Shown here: one piece after another, positions 18,846-28,562 of the stretch
Numbering within the stretch: the first letter of the stretch is position 1
Layout of the letters: each line of letters begins with the position of its first letter
Source: Butyricimonas sp. Marseille-P3923
Lineage (GTDB): Bacteria; Bacteroidota; Bacteroidia; Bacteroidales; Marinifilaceae
Direction: 5' to 3'
DNA length: 64,000 bases
Assembly: GCF_900184685.1 (NCBI RefSeq)
Contig: NZ_FXXL01000007.1
Span: 1,302,001-1,366,000, forward strand
Made by a program: the position numbers and the translations under genes
The notes under the pieces: generated by a model
The model's database searches: none
Seen by the model: the letters and a program-made list of their open reading frames with translations, nothing else
Told to the model about the DNA's origin: nothing

Positions 18846-19613
18846 CTATCTAAGTATCAACGCAAGTACCGTCACTAAGGTCGACACACTGGACAAAACG
18901 TAAGGCAAAAAAGTTCCCGCGTTACCTCCCGCGATACGCCCCCTGCTAGGCTCCACGTAAACCACATCATTCTGCTGCAAATAAAAAAACGGGGAATAAA
19001 CAAGATTCGCCGAAGTCAAATCCAAACGGGCAAAAGTCTTCTCTTTCCCGTTCTCGCGCATAATCAGCACGTTTTTTCTCTTGGCATTAATCTGTAAATC
19101 CCCCGCCATGCCCAGCGCATCGAATATAGATACTCGCTCACTGGTCACTCTGTAACTGCCCGGACTCCGGACTTCGCCCAAAACAGTCACCTTGAAATTC
19201 TGGAAATGTATCGTCACTATCGGATTTTTCAAGTACATCGCTAATTTCGTCTTCAGCATTTCCGACAACTCGACACGGGAAATACCGTCCACACGCAATT
19301 TCCCCAGCACGGGAAAATCAATATACCCCTCTTTATCCACGAGATAACCGGGAGCAACCTGTTGGTTGGTCGATGTCACGTCCCGCCCCAAGCCAATCAT
19401 AGGAGTATTGAAAGGCAATGCCGCCTCCGTGTCATCACAAGAAACCACGATTGACAATAAATCATCAACGTGAATGACAGTCTTGTACTCGAAGTCCGAT
19501 TCAAGTCGCTCATTTTCCTTCACATCCTGCAAATAGACAATCTCCTTGCTGGAACTGCATGAAAAACAAACGACCATACTCGCTACCACTACAAACCACT
19601 TATTCACAAACAT
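18846..19613 (-). CDS. Wza-like polysaccharide export lipoprotein
   Basis: Outer-membrane export channel component of about 255 aa. The signal peptide ends in a lipobox (VVCFSC, Cys near residue 18). The mature protein contains the poly-export domain (YKTVIHVDDLLSIVVS, GYLVDKEGYIDFPVLGKLRVDG) and an SLBB-like segment (VTVLGEVRSPGSYRV, LNDVVYVEP-type ending). ATG 19613 is chosen because AAGGAG stands six bases upstream; a longer frame exists but lacks this. It is first in the three-gene unit with the kinase and phosphatase. Confidence 0.92.
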   Translation of the reverse strand: MFVNKWFVVVASMVVCFSCSSSKEIVYLQDVKENERLESDFEYKTVIHVDDLLSIVVSCDDTEAALPFNTPMIGLGRDVTSTNQQVAPGYLVDKEGYIDFPVLGKLRVDGISRVELSEMLKTKLAMYLKNPIVTIHFQNFKVTVLGEVRSPGSYRVTSERVSIFDALGMAGDLQINAKRKNVLIMRENGKEKTFARLDLTSANLVYSPFFYLQQNDVVYVEPSRGRIAGGNAGTFLPYVLSSVSTLVTVLALILR

Positions 19614-19811
19614 ATAACTCCTTCTTTTATGTAACATTCCACTATCATTAAACCAACGTTTTTTGAATGTTAAACAAATGAGGATTTGTGCGGCAAATAA
19701 AACAAGAGTTATTATTTACAATTCAATGATTACTAGAACACTAATAGTTAAGTAAGGATATATAACGAATAGTGATTTTAGACAGTTAATAATCGTTCAA
19801 TTATTGAGCTA

Positions 19812-19842
19812 CAAATATATATTTTTTTAAATACACTACGAA
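19812..19842 (-). promoter_or_regulatory. candidate promoter for the polysaccharide export unit
   Basis: On the minus strand TATATTTG (19819-19812) fits the -7 pattern, with TTCG (19842-19839) 19 bases upstream as a three-of-four -33 match. It would give a leader of nearly 200 bases. The gap 19614-20067 is strongly AT-rich and holds no gene that I can support. Confidence 0.4.
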
Positions 19843-20067
19843 CTATATTCCATATTTTATATATTCATTTTCATCAACCAAAAGTGTACATCTTTTAACA
19901 AAACAAGCTATGACGGTACATTTACAAACGAACATCACAACAAAAAACGCTCTTTATTTCAAGAAATTCAACACACATATTTGAAAATATTCACAAAAAT
20001 AATACCGTTCCCACTCAACTCTAATATCCGATTTGAATGGAAACGGCACACGTAACTATATTTTCTC

Positions 20068-20886
20068 TCAAACTACATCACAAGTATCAAATCCCGGCCT
20101 CTTGAAAGTACGGGCATTAGGGAAAAAAGCCTCTATATCATTTTCTAACTGTTCCAACAATACAATCATACGGGATGCCTCCCTCTCAAAGTCAGATATG
20201 TTATCCCGTATCACCGTCCATGCCGTACAAGATATCTCAACGGCTAATAACGTCACTTTCGCCGAACCGTTGTAATCCTCCTCTTCCTGCGTGGCGTTTA
20301 TTTTATCCGCGTAAAGGAAGTACCCGCAAAGGGCCCGTTTCATCTTGGAACGAATCAAATCCATGTACCAGTTCACCTCCAATAAAGCATCCTCCACCTC
20401 ACGCGTCCGCGGAAACTCACCCTCTTTCTTTTTTTCCGTTTCAAAATACTGGTAAATCTCCTCTTGACACTTATCTGCCAAAGAATGATAGATTTGCTCA
20501 CATTTCATCATATCCTCACTCTCCACCTGCCTTGCCACTTCCTCATCCTGATCCTCCAAATCCTCGTAATCTTCTCCCCAGAATCCACGGTCTACCTTCT
20601 CCGCCGAATAAATATCCTCTATTCCCACTCCTCGCTCGTCCGCCAATTCCCGTAACACGTCAAATGTCGAATCAAAAATATTCTTTAGACGGGCTAACGC
20701 GGATTCGTCGTCGTCAGGCATCTCCTCCCCTAAATTTACCCTCGTCTTTTCCTTCAACTTCTTTCCCATCGTGTAACTCATGCATCGAAGCTGAAATTTA
20801 CATCGTTCACACCATCTGTCGCAATAATTGTAGATACCCGGCACAAAGCCGTTATCTACAATCTTTTTTTCTTTTTTCTTTGGCAC
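20068..20886 (-). CDS. cysteine-cluster protein of unknown function linked to ettA
   Basis: 272-aa cytoplasmic protein without signal peptide or membrane helix. Near the N-terminus it has FVPGIYNYCDRWCERCKFQLRC, a four-cysteine cluster (CxxxCxxCxxxxxC) that could bind zinc or an iron-sulphur centre. The middle is very acidic (DYEDLEDQDEEVARQ). The start is GTG at 20886: the next Met is residue 36, past the cysteine cluster. It begins 12 bases after the ettA stop, so it is probably co-transcribed with ettA. I do not recognise a characterised family. Confidence 0.78.
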   Translation of the reverse strand: MPKKKEKKIVDNGFVPGIYNYCDRWCERCKFQLRCMSYTMGKKLKEKTRVNLGEEMPDDDESALARLKNIFDSTFDVLRELADERGVGIEDIYSAEKVDRGFWGEDYEDLEDQDEEVARQVESEDMMKCEQIYHSLADKCQEEIYQYFETEKKKEGEFPRTREVEDALLEVNWYMDLIRSKMKRALCGYFLYADKINATQEEEDYNGSAKVTLLAVEISCTAWTVIRDNISDFEREASRMIVLLEQLENDIEAFFPNARTFKRPGFDTCDVV

Positions 20887-20898
20887 GGTCTTGTTATC

Positions 20899-22572
20899 TT
20901 ATCCGATTAATTTTTTATATCGTATACGCTTCGGGGTCACGTCCCCCAACCGCTTCTTCTTACTTTCCTCGTATTCAGAGTAACTTCCCTCGAAATAAAC
21001 TACCTTCGAATCGCCCTCGAACGCCAGAATATGCGTGGCAATGCGATCCAAGAACCAACGATCATGCGAAACGACCACGGCACACCCCGCGAAGTTTTCC
21101 AGACCTTCCTCCAATGCCCTCAACGTGTTCACGTCAATATCATTCGTGGGCTCATCAAGCAACAACACGTTGGCATCCTCTTTCAACGCCAAAGCCAAAT
21201 GCAAGCGATTCCGTTCTCCACCGGACAAAACCCCGCACTTCTTTTCCTGATCTGTCCCGGAGAAATTAAACTTGGACACATAAGCCCGGGCATTTACCTC
21301 CCGTCCACCAAGATTAATCATATCGCTTCCCCCGGAAATCACCTGATAAACGCTTTTATCGGGATCAATAGCCTTATGCTGCTGGTCCACATAAGCGATT
21401 TTCACCGTCGGTCCCACCTCAAAATCCCCTTTATCCGGAGTCTCTACACCCATTATCAGGCGGAACAAAGTAGTCTTTCCCGCACCGTTAGGCCCGATCA
21501 CCCCGACAATACCGGCAGGCGGCAACTGGAATTCCAGATCATCAAACAGCACTTTATCACCGTAAGCCTTAGCCACGTGTGCCGCCTCGATCACCTTGTT
21601 GCCCAAGCGGGGACCGTTCGGTATAAATATTTCAAGTTTATCTTCTTTCTCTTTCACATCCTCGTCCATCATCCGGTCGTAAGCCTTCAAACGGGCTTTA
21701 CTCTTTGCCTGACGGGCTTTCGGCGCCATACGCACCCATTCCAACTCCCTTTCCAGAGTCTTTCTCCGTTTGCTTGCCTGCTTCTCTTCCTGCTCCAAAC
21801 GTTTCGTTTTCTGTTCCAACCAAGAGGAATAGTTACCTTCCCATGGAATTCCTTCTCCCCGGTCTAACTCCAAAATCCAACCCGCCACGTTATCCAAGAA
21901 ATAACGATCGTGCGTGACACAAATCACAGTACCGGCATACTGGTGCAGATGCTGCTCCAACCATTCTACCGACTCCGCATCCAAGTGGTTCGTCGGCTCG
22001 TCGAGCAACAAAATATCGGGTTCCTGCAACAACAAACGGCACAATGCCACCCGTCGTCTTTCTCCACCCGACAGGTTTTTCACCAAGGCATCCGGCTCCG
22101 GACAACGCAAAGCGTCCATAGCCCGCTCCAACTTCTGGTCGATCTCCCAACCGCCGTGGTGTTCAATCAACTCGGTCAGTTCCCCTTGACGAGCCATCAA
22201 CTTATCCATCTCGTCGTCACTCATCGGCTCGGCAAACTTCATGTTGACGTCCTCGTATTCCTTCAACAAATCCATCACTTGCTGCACCCCCTCCTGCACA
22301 ACCTCCTTCACGGTCTTCGTGTCGTCAAGCTGAGGTTCTTGGGGTAAATAACCAATAGAATGTTCCTTCGACCAAATCACCTTACCCTCGTAATTCGGGT
22401 CTAACCCGGCGATAATCTTCAACAAAGTTGACTTACCCGAACCGTTCAAACCGATTACGCCAATCTTCGCCCCGTAAAAAAAGGATAAATAAATATCCTT
22501 TATTATCTTTCTTTGTGGCGGTATAGTCTTACTCACGCCCATCATGGAAAAAATAATCTTCTCGTCTGCCAT
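20899..22572 (-). CDS. ettA: ABC-F protein, energy-dependent translational throttle EttA
   Basis: Ribosome-associated ATPase of the ABC-F family (557 aa) with two ATP-binding cassettes and no membrane part. Walker A motifs are GLNGSGKST (about residues 41-49) and GPNGAGKTT. Signature motifs are LSGGERRRV and LSGGERNRL, and both Walker B sites read LLLDEPTN. The linker between cassettes is the Arg/Lys-rich helix pair (LEQEEKQASKRRKTLERELEWVRM) that reaches the P-site tRNA in EttA. The arm and linker match EttA better than Uup or drug-resistance ABC-F types. Confidence 0.94.
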   Translation of the reverse strand: MADEKIIFSMMGVSKTIPPQRKIIKDIYLSFFYGAKIGVIGLNGSGKSTLLKIIAGLDPNYEGKVIWSKEHSIGYLPQEPQLDDTKTVKEVVQEGVQQVMDLLKEYEDVNMKFAEPMSDDEMDKLMARQGELTELIEHHGGWEIDQKLERAMDALRCPEPDALVKNLSGGERRRVALCRLLLQEPDILLLDEPTNHLDAESVEWLEQHLHQYAGTVICVTHDRYFLDNVAGWILELDRGEGIPWEGNYSSWLEQKTKRLEQEEKQASKRRKTLERELEWVRMAPKARQAKSKARLKAYDRMMDEDVKEKEDKLEIFIPNGPRLGNKVIEAAHVAKAYGDKVLFDDLEFQLPPAGIVGVIGPNGAGKTTLFRLIMGVETPDKGDFEVGPTVKIAYVDQQHKAIDPDKSVYQVISGGSDMINLGGREVNARAYVSKFNFSGTDQEKKCGVLSGGERNRLHLALALKEDANVLLLDEPTNDIDVNTLRALEEGLENFAGCAVVVSHDRWFLDRIATHILAFEGDSKVVYFEGSYSEYEESKKKRLGDVTPKRIRYKKLIG

Positions 22573-22637
22573 ATCAATAAACTACACTATATTATGTTTC
22601 ACTTCTAACACACAACTAATTATCTTTAAAACGGATA

Positions 22638-22668
22638 CAAAGGTATATTATATATTCAAATTAAAAAA
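22638..22668 (-). promoter_or_regulatory. candidate promoter for ettA
   Basis: On the minus strand TACCTTTG (22645-22638) matches TAnnTTTG. The -33 position, 19 bases upstream, reads TTTT, a three-of-four match. The predicted leader is about 60 bases. Confidence 0.5.
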
Positions 22669-22984
22669 ATATACTTAACACCTTATACGAGATCAAAATA
22701 AAAATTGTTGCATTATTATCCGGAAATTTCCAAAAACAACACTTGAAAAAGTAAAAAAACGCCTCACCAAATAGCTGTCCAACACACAAGAAACAACTAA
22801 TTTTCAACAAGATACACCACATTCATTATTTGTTTCAAAAAAAAGCATCAACATCCCCTATCATAATTTATAATATATATAATTAACAATAATTTAGACA
22901 AAAACAAACCGCAACATTTCAAAATATGGCTGTTTAGCCACATGATGGATTATTTGTGGTTAAAACTAAAAAAACAAGAGAATG

Positions 22985-23017
22985 TTTACCCAAAATATTA
23001 AAATCATTATATATTTG
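22985..23017 (+). promoter_or_regulatory. promoter for the locus 1 sigma factor
   Basis: TATATTTG (23010-23017) matches the -7 pattern. TTTA (22985-22988) stands 21 bases upstream. The gene starts about 40 bases later. The remaining gap 22669-22984 is AT-rich and holds no gene. Confidence 0.55.
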
Positions 23018-23058
23018 TAAATTCACATCCCGAATAGTAATATTTTCGGGTGAACAAT

Positions 23059-23667
23059 ATGAAGAAATCGGCGTTTATGGATGATTATACAGATTGGGAT
23101 GATATAAACAGCGAAGATGTCCTCGAAGGAAACACGGCTGCCTTTGAAGAATTATTCAAAAGGAATTATCAAGCTTTATGCAATTATTGCCAAGGCATTG
23201 TTGCCGAACACGACAAAGCGGAAGATATCGTTCAAGACGTATTCGTGTACTTGTGGAACAATCGCTCGTGTATAGACATAAAGGTTTCATTAAAACATTA
23301 CTTGTATTCATCCGTTCGTCATGGCGCTCTAAAAGTTTTAAAACGCCAGTTAATGGAACAACGGCATTCCCCCCTATTGGCCGAATTCATTGCAAATCTC
23401 CAACAAACAGAATACACGGAAGAAGAAGTCATTGAAATAGAAAAGATGAAAAAAGCACTTGCCTCGCTTCCGCAACAATGTCGCAATATCTTTCTAATGA
23501 GTTGTGTCGACGAAAAAAGCTACAAACAAATCGCGGAAGAACTGAATATCTCCGTCAATACCGTGAAAACACATATCACGAAAGCCTATCGCATCATCCG
23601 ATGTTATTTCAAGAATACCAGCCAGTTGCTAGTATTTATTGCATACTGTCGAAGGATTAAAAAATAA
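23059..23667 (+). CDS. ECF sigma factor (FecI type), locus 1
   Basis: RNA polymerase sigma factor of about 202 aa that probably switches on the SusC/SusD locus behind it. Region 2 runs over AAFEELFKRNYQALCNYCQGIV and DKAEDIVQDVFVYLWNN. Region 4 over LPQQCRNIFLMSCVDEKSYKQIAEELNISVNTVKTHITKAYR is a typical helix-turn-helix. I use ATG 23059; a GTG lies three codons upstream. The FecR gene follows at 23753, the standard order for cell-surface signalling in Bacteroidota. Confidence 0.92.
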   Translation: MKKSAFMDDYTDWDDINSEDVLEGNTAAFEELFKRNYQALCNYCQGIVAEHDKAEDIVQDVFVYLWNNRSCIDIKVSLKHYLYSSVRHGALKVLKRQLMEQRHSPLLAEFIANLQQTEYTEEEVIEIEKMKKALASLPQQCRNIFLMSCVDEKSYKQIAEELNISVNTVKTHITKAYRIIRCYFKNTSQLLVFIAYCRRIKK

Positions 23668-23752
23668 AAAACGCATTTTTTTCAAAAAAAGTCATTTTCA
23701 GAATCACCCATTTCCGACTCTTGATGCCCTTTATAGTAAATCAATAGCCAAA

Positions 23753-24820
23753 ATGGATAAAAATAAGAAATTCATCATACACAGGGCTGCCAACTCCATG
23801 AAAGACGACCACTACAACATGGGAAAAGCATGGAAACAAGTAAAAGGCAGAAGCATAAACAAATCGAACCGCTTCATAGCACTTCGCGTTATAAAATACG
23901 CGGCATGTGCCCTGCTTATGCTCGGTATTACCATATACCTAATGCATAACAACACGACGGAAAACAAAATAACAAAAACTGCCTCCCTGCAAACGGGAAA
24001 AAACGAATGTTCCCAAGTTCGATTAGTATTGGCAAACGGGGAAGAAATCAGACTAAGCAAACAACAAAAAACAATCAAGGTCGAAGAACTGGGCATGTCT
24101 TTCACCCGCAACAGCGTGAACGGACAACTGCAATACCGGAACAACACCGACTCCCTAAACGGAGAAATTGAACTCCGTTACAACGAACTATACGTACCGA
24201 AAGGTGCCGATTTCTACTTGAAACTCCCCGATGGTTCAATCGTGAATGTCAACTCGGAATCCAAGCTCCGCTTTCCCGTGCAATTCTCGTCCCACAGCCG
24301 GGAAGTATATCTGGAAGGAGAAGCCTTTTTCCAAGTGGCAAAGGATTCAACCGCACCTTTCACGGTTCACGCCGGGGACAAGGCTATTACCGTTCTGGGA
24401 ACAAAATTCAACGTCAGTGCCTATACCGACGACTCGAAGTGGATCACCACACTCGTGGAAGGCAAAGTCATGGTCACTCAACAAGACCGGAGCGACATCC
24501 TGCACCCGTCTGAACAACTGACCGTCCATAAAGAAACGAACATCGTGGAAACGAGAACCGTGGACACGGAACTATACACCTCATGGATTGACGGCAAATT
24601 CTATTTTAAAGGCTACCGGTTCGAGGACATCGTGAAAAAACTCGAACGGTGGTATGACTTCAAAATGATTTACCGGGACGAGGAGATCAAGGACATGACC
24701 TTCCGGGGAACTATCGATAAACATCAACCCTTGGAGCAATTGTTACGTTATCTGGAAGAAACAACTAATATTCACTTTAATATTCAAGACAAGACAATTA
24801 CAGTAAGTAGAACAGACTAA
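23753..24820 (+). CDS. FecR-type anti-sigma factor, locus 1
   Basis: Membrane-bound anti-sigma factor of 355 aa that should hold the neighbouring ECF sigma until the SusC transporter signals. A cytoplasmic part of about 42 residues is followed by one membrane helix (about 43-64, VIKYAACALLMLGITIYLM). A periplasmic FecR domain (ELYVPKGADFYLKLPDGSIV, REVYLEGEAFFQV) and a C-terminal DUF4974-like domain (FYFKGYRFEDIVKKLERWYDF) come next. ATG 23753 is preferred: the frame is open further upstream but the extra residues look like translated non-coding DNA. Confidence 0.92.
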   Translation: MDKNKKFIIHRAANSMKDDHYNMGKAWKQVKGRSINKSNRFIALRVIKYAACALLMLGITIYLMHNNTTENKITKTASLQTGKNECSQVRLVLANGEEIRLSKQQKTIKVEELGMSFTRNSVNGQLQYRNNTDSLNGEIELRYNELYVPKGADFYLKLPDGSIVNVNSESKLRFPVQFSSHSREVYLEGEAFFQVAKDSTAPFTVHAGDKAITVLGTKFNVSAYTDDSKWITTLVEGKVMVTQQDRSDILHPSEQLTVHKETNIVETRTVDTELYTSWIDGKFYFKGYRFEDIVKKLERWYDFKMIYRDEEIKDMTFRGTIDKHQPLEQLLRYLEETTNIHFNIQDKTITVSRTD

Positions 24821-24858
24821 AAAAAGGAGTGCTATCGGCAAAAAAGCACCCCCCTTTA
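24821..24858 (+). promoter_or_regulatory. hairpin between fecR and susC, locus 1
   Basis: An imperfect inverted repeat (AAAGGAGTGC ... GCACCCCCCTTT) begins right after the FecR stop codon and ends in a short T run. It may be an attenuator or a partial terminator in the SusC leader. A hairpin sits in the same position in locus 2 (43965). Confidence 0.5.
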
Positions 24859-24933
24859 TTGTAAAAACCAAAACCTGTGAAAGCTACGGCAAATAGCTGT
24901 ACAGGATTAATTATCACTTTAACGAACAAATTT

Positions 24934-27900
24934 ATGAAAAAAAAAGCGTATGATCACACCTTTAACCTACAAGAAAGGTTAAAAAAAGGAGCTTTGCTCT
25001 GTGCATGTACCATTTTCTGGTTACTGGCAGGCATCTCCAACTCGAATGCCGCCACAACCCCGGAACAGGACAGCGTCAAATTCTCGAAACAGCAAATGAT
25101 GATTGAACAAGTCTTCGACGCCATCACGAAACAATTGAAGTACGACGTCTTTTACAGCGAGAATGAACTCGAGGTAAAGAAAATGGTACAACTTCCCCGC
25201 TTGAAAATGGGATTGATTGAAGTACTAAATCTCGTTCTTCAAAAGGAATTCACGTACAGGTTCAACGGGAAAACCATCATCATCAGCCCCGCGAAAACCA
25301 CCCCTGACCAACAAAACCCAATCCGGGGTATCGTGAAAGACGAGAACGGGGAACCCCTGCCGGGAGTAACCGTCCTCATCAAAGGCACAACTACCGGTGT
25401 CTCTACCAACGCCAAAGGTGAATTCACCATCGTCTCCCCCGAGAAACCGGAAGCCACCCTCCTAATCTTCTCGTTCGTCGGCATGGAAACCCAACAAGTC
25501 ACCCCCAAAAGCGACTTCGTAACCGTTATCATGAAAACCACCCTCAATGAACTCGACGAAGTTATCGTCCGCACGGGTTACGAGAACATCGACAAACGGA
25601 AGCTGACATCATCCGTCTATACGGTAAAAATGGAGGATATCATGGAGCCTCTTACAACAACATTAGATAAAATGTTACAAGGTAAAATTCCCGGCATGGC
25701 AGTTTTACAGATGAGTTCAACCGTGGGTGCCGCCCCGAAAATCCGCATACGTGGATCTTCCACTATCGTGGGAAGCCGCGAACCTCTTTGGGTACTGGAT
25801 GGTATTGTGCTGGAAGACCCGGTTCCCCTTAAACCGGAAGAACTGAATAGCATGGATCAAGTAAATTTGATAGGTAATGCCATCTCGGGTATAAACCCGG
25901 AAGATATTGAACAAATCGACGTATTAAAAGATGCTTCCGCTACCGCCTTGTACGGAAGTAAAGCTGCCAATGGCGTAATCATGATTACCACCAAGAGGGG
26001 TAAGTTTGGAAAACCAGCCATCCAGTATAGTATGTCTATGGGGTTCACGCATCGTCCGACAGTAAACCAAATGCACTTGATGAATTCTAAAGAAAGAATC
26101 GAAGTTTCCGAAGAGATGGTCGAGAAGGGATTACAGTTTGTTGATGACGGAATAACTGGTTCCGTGGGATACGAGGGACTTTTAGTTCAATTGTACGGGA
26201 ATAAAATTAGCTATAGCCAATTTCAGAAAGAAGTAAAGAAAATGAAAGAACAAAATACGGATTGGTTTAAATATCTATTCCGAAATGCATTTAGCCATAA
26301 TCACACGTTATCCGTTTCCGGGGCAAATGAAGCAATCAACTACTACTTCTCCGTGGGATATTCTAACGAAAGAGGATCATCTTTGAAAGAAAACGCTGAA
26401 CGGTTTAATTTTAACACAAATCTCGACATCAAGATAAATGATAAAATGAATGCCGGTTTTGGTCTTAGTGCCTCTCATGGAGAAACCAATCGCCCCGCAG
26501 TAGACCTCTTTCAATATGCTTACACGACTTCCAGAGCTATTGCTCCTTATGACGAGGATGGATACTATAATTTCTATGAAATTGATACAGGATACGAGAA
26601 TACTCCCTACAAAACTCCTAATTTGATTTACAATATCTTCAACGAACTGAATTCCACGAGCGGAACAAACAAATTATTGAGCTTGAATACAAGATTCAAT
26701 TTCAGCTACAAAGTAGCTTCATGGTTAAGTTTAAGTGCTCTATGTTCTTATAATGTCAGTTCAAATTCAAGCGAGGATGTGGCAACCGAAGAGAGTTACG
26801 CCATATCATCTTTGAGAAGACTTGTCTACGGTTATCCGGTAATCGACCCTGCAAAAGAACCCAATTTTGCGACGAGTTGTGAATTGCCTTTCGGGGGAAA
26901 ATTGGATAACTCTGATAACAAGAATACCAATTATTCCGCACGTTTTACCGCATCATTCCAAAAGACTTTCAATGACGTTCACGATTTTAGCCTTATGGGA
27001 GGATTAGATATGCGCAGCGCACATAGCGAAGGACATACCTCCACCTTATTAGGTTATTTGCCGGAACGCGGCAAAAAAAGCGTCGAAATCAATCCTCGCA
27101 TATGGCTTGCTTACGGAACTCTATTGGAAAATAGCCGCCCCACAATTTCAGATAGCAAAAAGAATGAAATGTCCTATTTTGCATCCTTCTCTTATTGCTA
27201 TGACGACCGGTATATTTTTAACGCAAATATAAGAGGAGATGCCAGCAATAAATTAGGACAAGATAAATCTGCCCGTTTTTTACCTATTTGGTCAGTTTCC
27301 GGTAGATGGAATATTGCCGACGAGGATTTCATGCAAAATGTCACATGGATGGAAGGACTAAATATTCATGCCTCTTATGGACTGCAGGGGAATGTAACCG
27401 AAGCTCATAACCCGAATATGGTAGCTAATGTCGGAAGTATGGACCCCGTATCCCAATACTACGAAAGTACCATAAATTCTCTTCCCAACAGAGGGCTCCG
27501 GTGGGAAAAAACAAGATCCTACAACATTGGTACAGATTTCTCTTTCTTCAATAAAAAATTAAATGCAACTTTTGAATACTATAACAAGAAAGGAAAAGAC
27601 CAATTGCTCTCCACTACGATAGAATCAACCAACGGGGGTACCAGCGTCACCATCAATGACGGAAATATAATCAATTCCGGTTGGGATTTCTCCATATCCG
27701 CCACTCCGATTCGCTTGGAAAAATTTAGCTGGAATTTAAGTTTGAATACAAGTAGAAGTTATAACAAAGTGACCAACTCGGGAGAAATGGATAAATATAT
27801 TGTTAGCCAATACCTAGATGGTTCTCTTGTCAAAAACGGACGTTCATTAAATAGTTTTTATTCTTATCGTTACGGCGGACTGAACGAAAGAGGGGAAGCA

Positions 27901-28551
27901 ACTTTCTTGGGAATATATGCCAAAGACGAAGAAGGCAATGTCATCATTTCATCCCAAGAAGAAGCCTTAAATAGTGCTTTGGTTTATAGTGGTAGACGGG
28001 AACCGCTATTTTCAGGCGGTTTGAGTACAAGTATCATGCTTTACAATTTTACATTAAATGCCTCCTTTGCTATGCAATTCGGTTCAAAAGTCCGTTTAAA
28101 TGACCTATACGTGGATAATAGTCGTCTTCCCGGTCCCAGTGAAAATATGTCTGATGAATTTGTAACTCGTTGGAGAAAGCCGGGAGATGAAAAACATACT
28201 GATATTCCGAGGTTGACCGACGAAAGACTAACTCCCCCCGGATTATATTACCACAATGGGGGAGCTGCAACGATTGGAGATAACGTGTATGATTTTTACA
28301 ATAACAGTGACTTACGTGTCGTATCCGGAAATTTTGTACGTTGTCGCTCACTCTCGTTATCTTATTATGTCCCTGCCTCCACTTTAAAACATTTATTTTT
28401 GAGAGGAGCATCATTAAGTTTCTCTGTCTCCAATCCATTTGTCATCAAAGCTAAAGGATTAAAAGGACGGGATCCCGAACAAGTAACCTTAGGTAGTGGC
28501 TCGATACCACCGCAAAAGAATTTCAGTTTTAGTTTGAATGTAACCTTCTAA
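24934..28551 (+). CDS. SusC/RagA-type TonB-dependent outer-membrane transporter, locus 1
   Basis: Outer-membrane barrel of 1205 aa that imports a ligand captured with SusD, powered by TonB. In order: signal segment (ALLCACTIFWLLAGISNSNA), an STN domain (about residues 55-110) used for signalling to FecR, a carboxypeptidase-regulatory-like beta domain (IRGIVKDENGEPLPGVTVLIKG), the plug (GKIPGMAVLQMSSTVGAAPK, DVLKDASATALYGSKAANGV), and a barrel ending in FSFSLNVTF. ATG 24934 is chosen over an upstream GTG. Base composition drops sharply after about 25,620, at the plug boundary. The plug is closely similar to that of the SusC at 40334. Confidence 0.94.
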   Translation: MKKKAYDHTFNLQERLKKGALLCACTIFWLLAGISNSNAATTPEQDSVKFSKQQMMIEQVFDAITKQLKYDVFYSENELEVKKMVQLPRLKMGLIEVLNLVLQKEFTYRFNGKTIIISPAKTTPDQQNPIRGIVKDENGEPLPGVTVLIKGTTTGVSTNAKGEFTIVSPEKPEATLLIFSFVGMETQQVTPKSDFVTVIMKTTLNELDEVIVRTGYENIDKRKLTSSVYTVKMEDIMEPLTTTLDKMLQGKIPGMAVLQMSSTVGAAPKIRIRGSSTIVGSREPLWVLDGIVLEDPVPLKPEELNSMDQVNLIGNAISGINPEDIEQIDVLKDASATALYGSKAANGVIMITTKRGKFGKPAIQYSMSMGFTHRPTVNQMHLMNSKERIEVSEEMVEKGLQFVDDGITGSVGYEGLLVQLYGNKISYSQFQKEVKKMKEQNTDWFKYLFRNAFSHNHTLSVSGANEAINYYFSVGYSNERGSSLKENAERFNFNTNLDIKINDKMNAGFGLSASHGETNRPAVDLFQYAYTTSRAIAPYDEDGYYNFYEIDTGYENTPYKTPNLIYNIFNELNSTSGTNKLLSLNTRFNFSYKVASWLSLSALCSYNVSSNSSEDVATEESYAISSLRRLVYGYPVIDPAKEPNFATSCELPFGGKLDNSDNKNTNYSARFTASFQKTFNDVHDFSLMGGLDMRSAHSEGHTSTLLGYLPERGKKSVEINPRIWLAYGTLLENSRPTISDSKKNEMSYFASFSYCYDDRYIFNANIRGDASNKLGQDKSARFLPIWSVSGRWNIADEDFMQNVTWMEGLNIHASYGLQGNVTEAHNPNMVANVGSMDPVSQYYESTINSLPNRGLRWEKTRSYNIGTDFSFFNKKLNATFEYYNKKGKDQLLSTTIESTNGGTSVTINDGNIINSGWDFSISATPIRLEKFSWNLSLNTSRSYNKVTNSGEMDKYIVSQYLDGSLVKNGRSLNSFYSYRYGGLNERGEATFLGIYAKDEEGNVIISSQEEALNSALVYSGRREPLFSGGLSTSIMLYNFTLNASFAMQFGSKVRLNDLYVDNSRLPGPSENMSDEFVTRWRKPGDEKHTDIPRLTDERLTPPGLYYHNGGAATIGDNVYDFYNNSDLRVVSGNFVRCRSLSLSYYVPASTLKHLFLRGASLSFSVSNPFVIKAKGLKGRDPEQVTLGSGSIPPQKNFSFSLNVTF

Positions 28552-28562
28552 ATAAAAGTAAC

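Noticed and set aside
20175-21269. Long plus-strand open frame (364 codons) opposite the cysteine-cluster gene and the end of ettA
   Set aside because: It is antisense to two well-supported genes, Pro/Ser/His-rich in the way of shadow translations, and has no domain or ribosome site.
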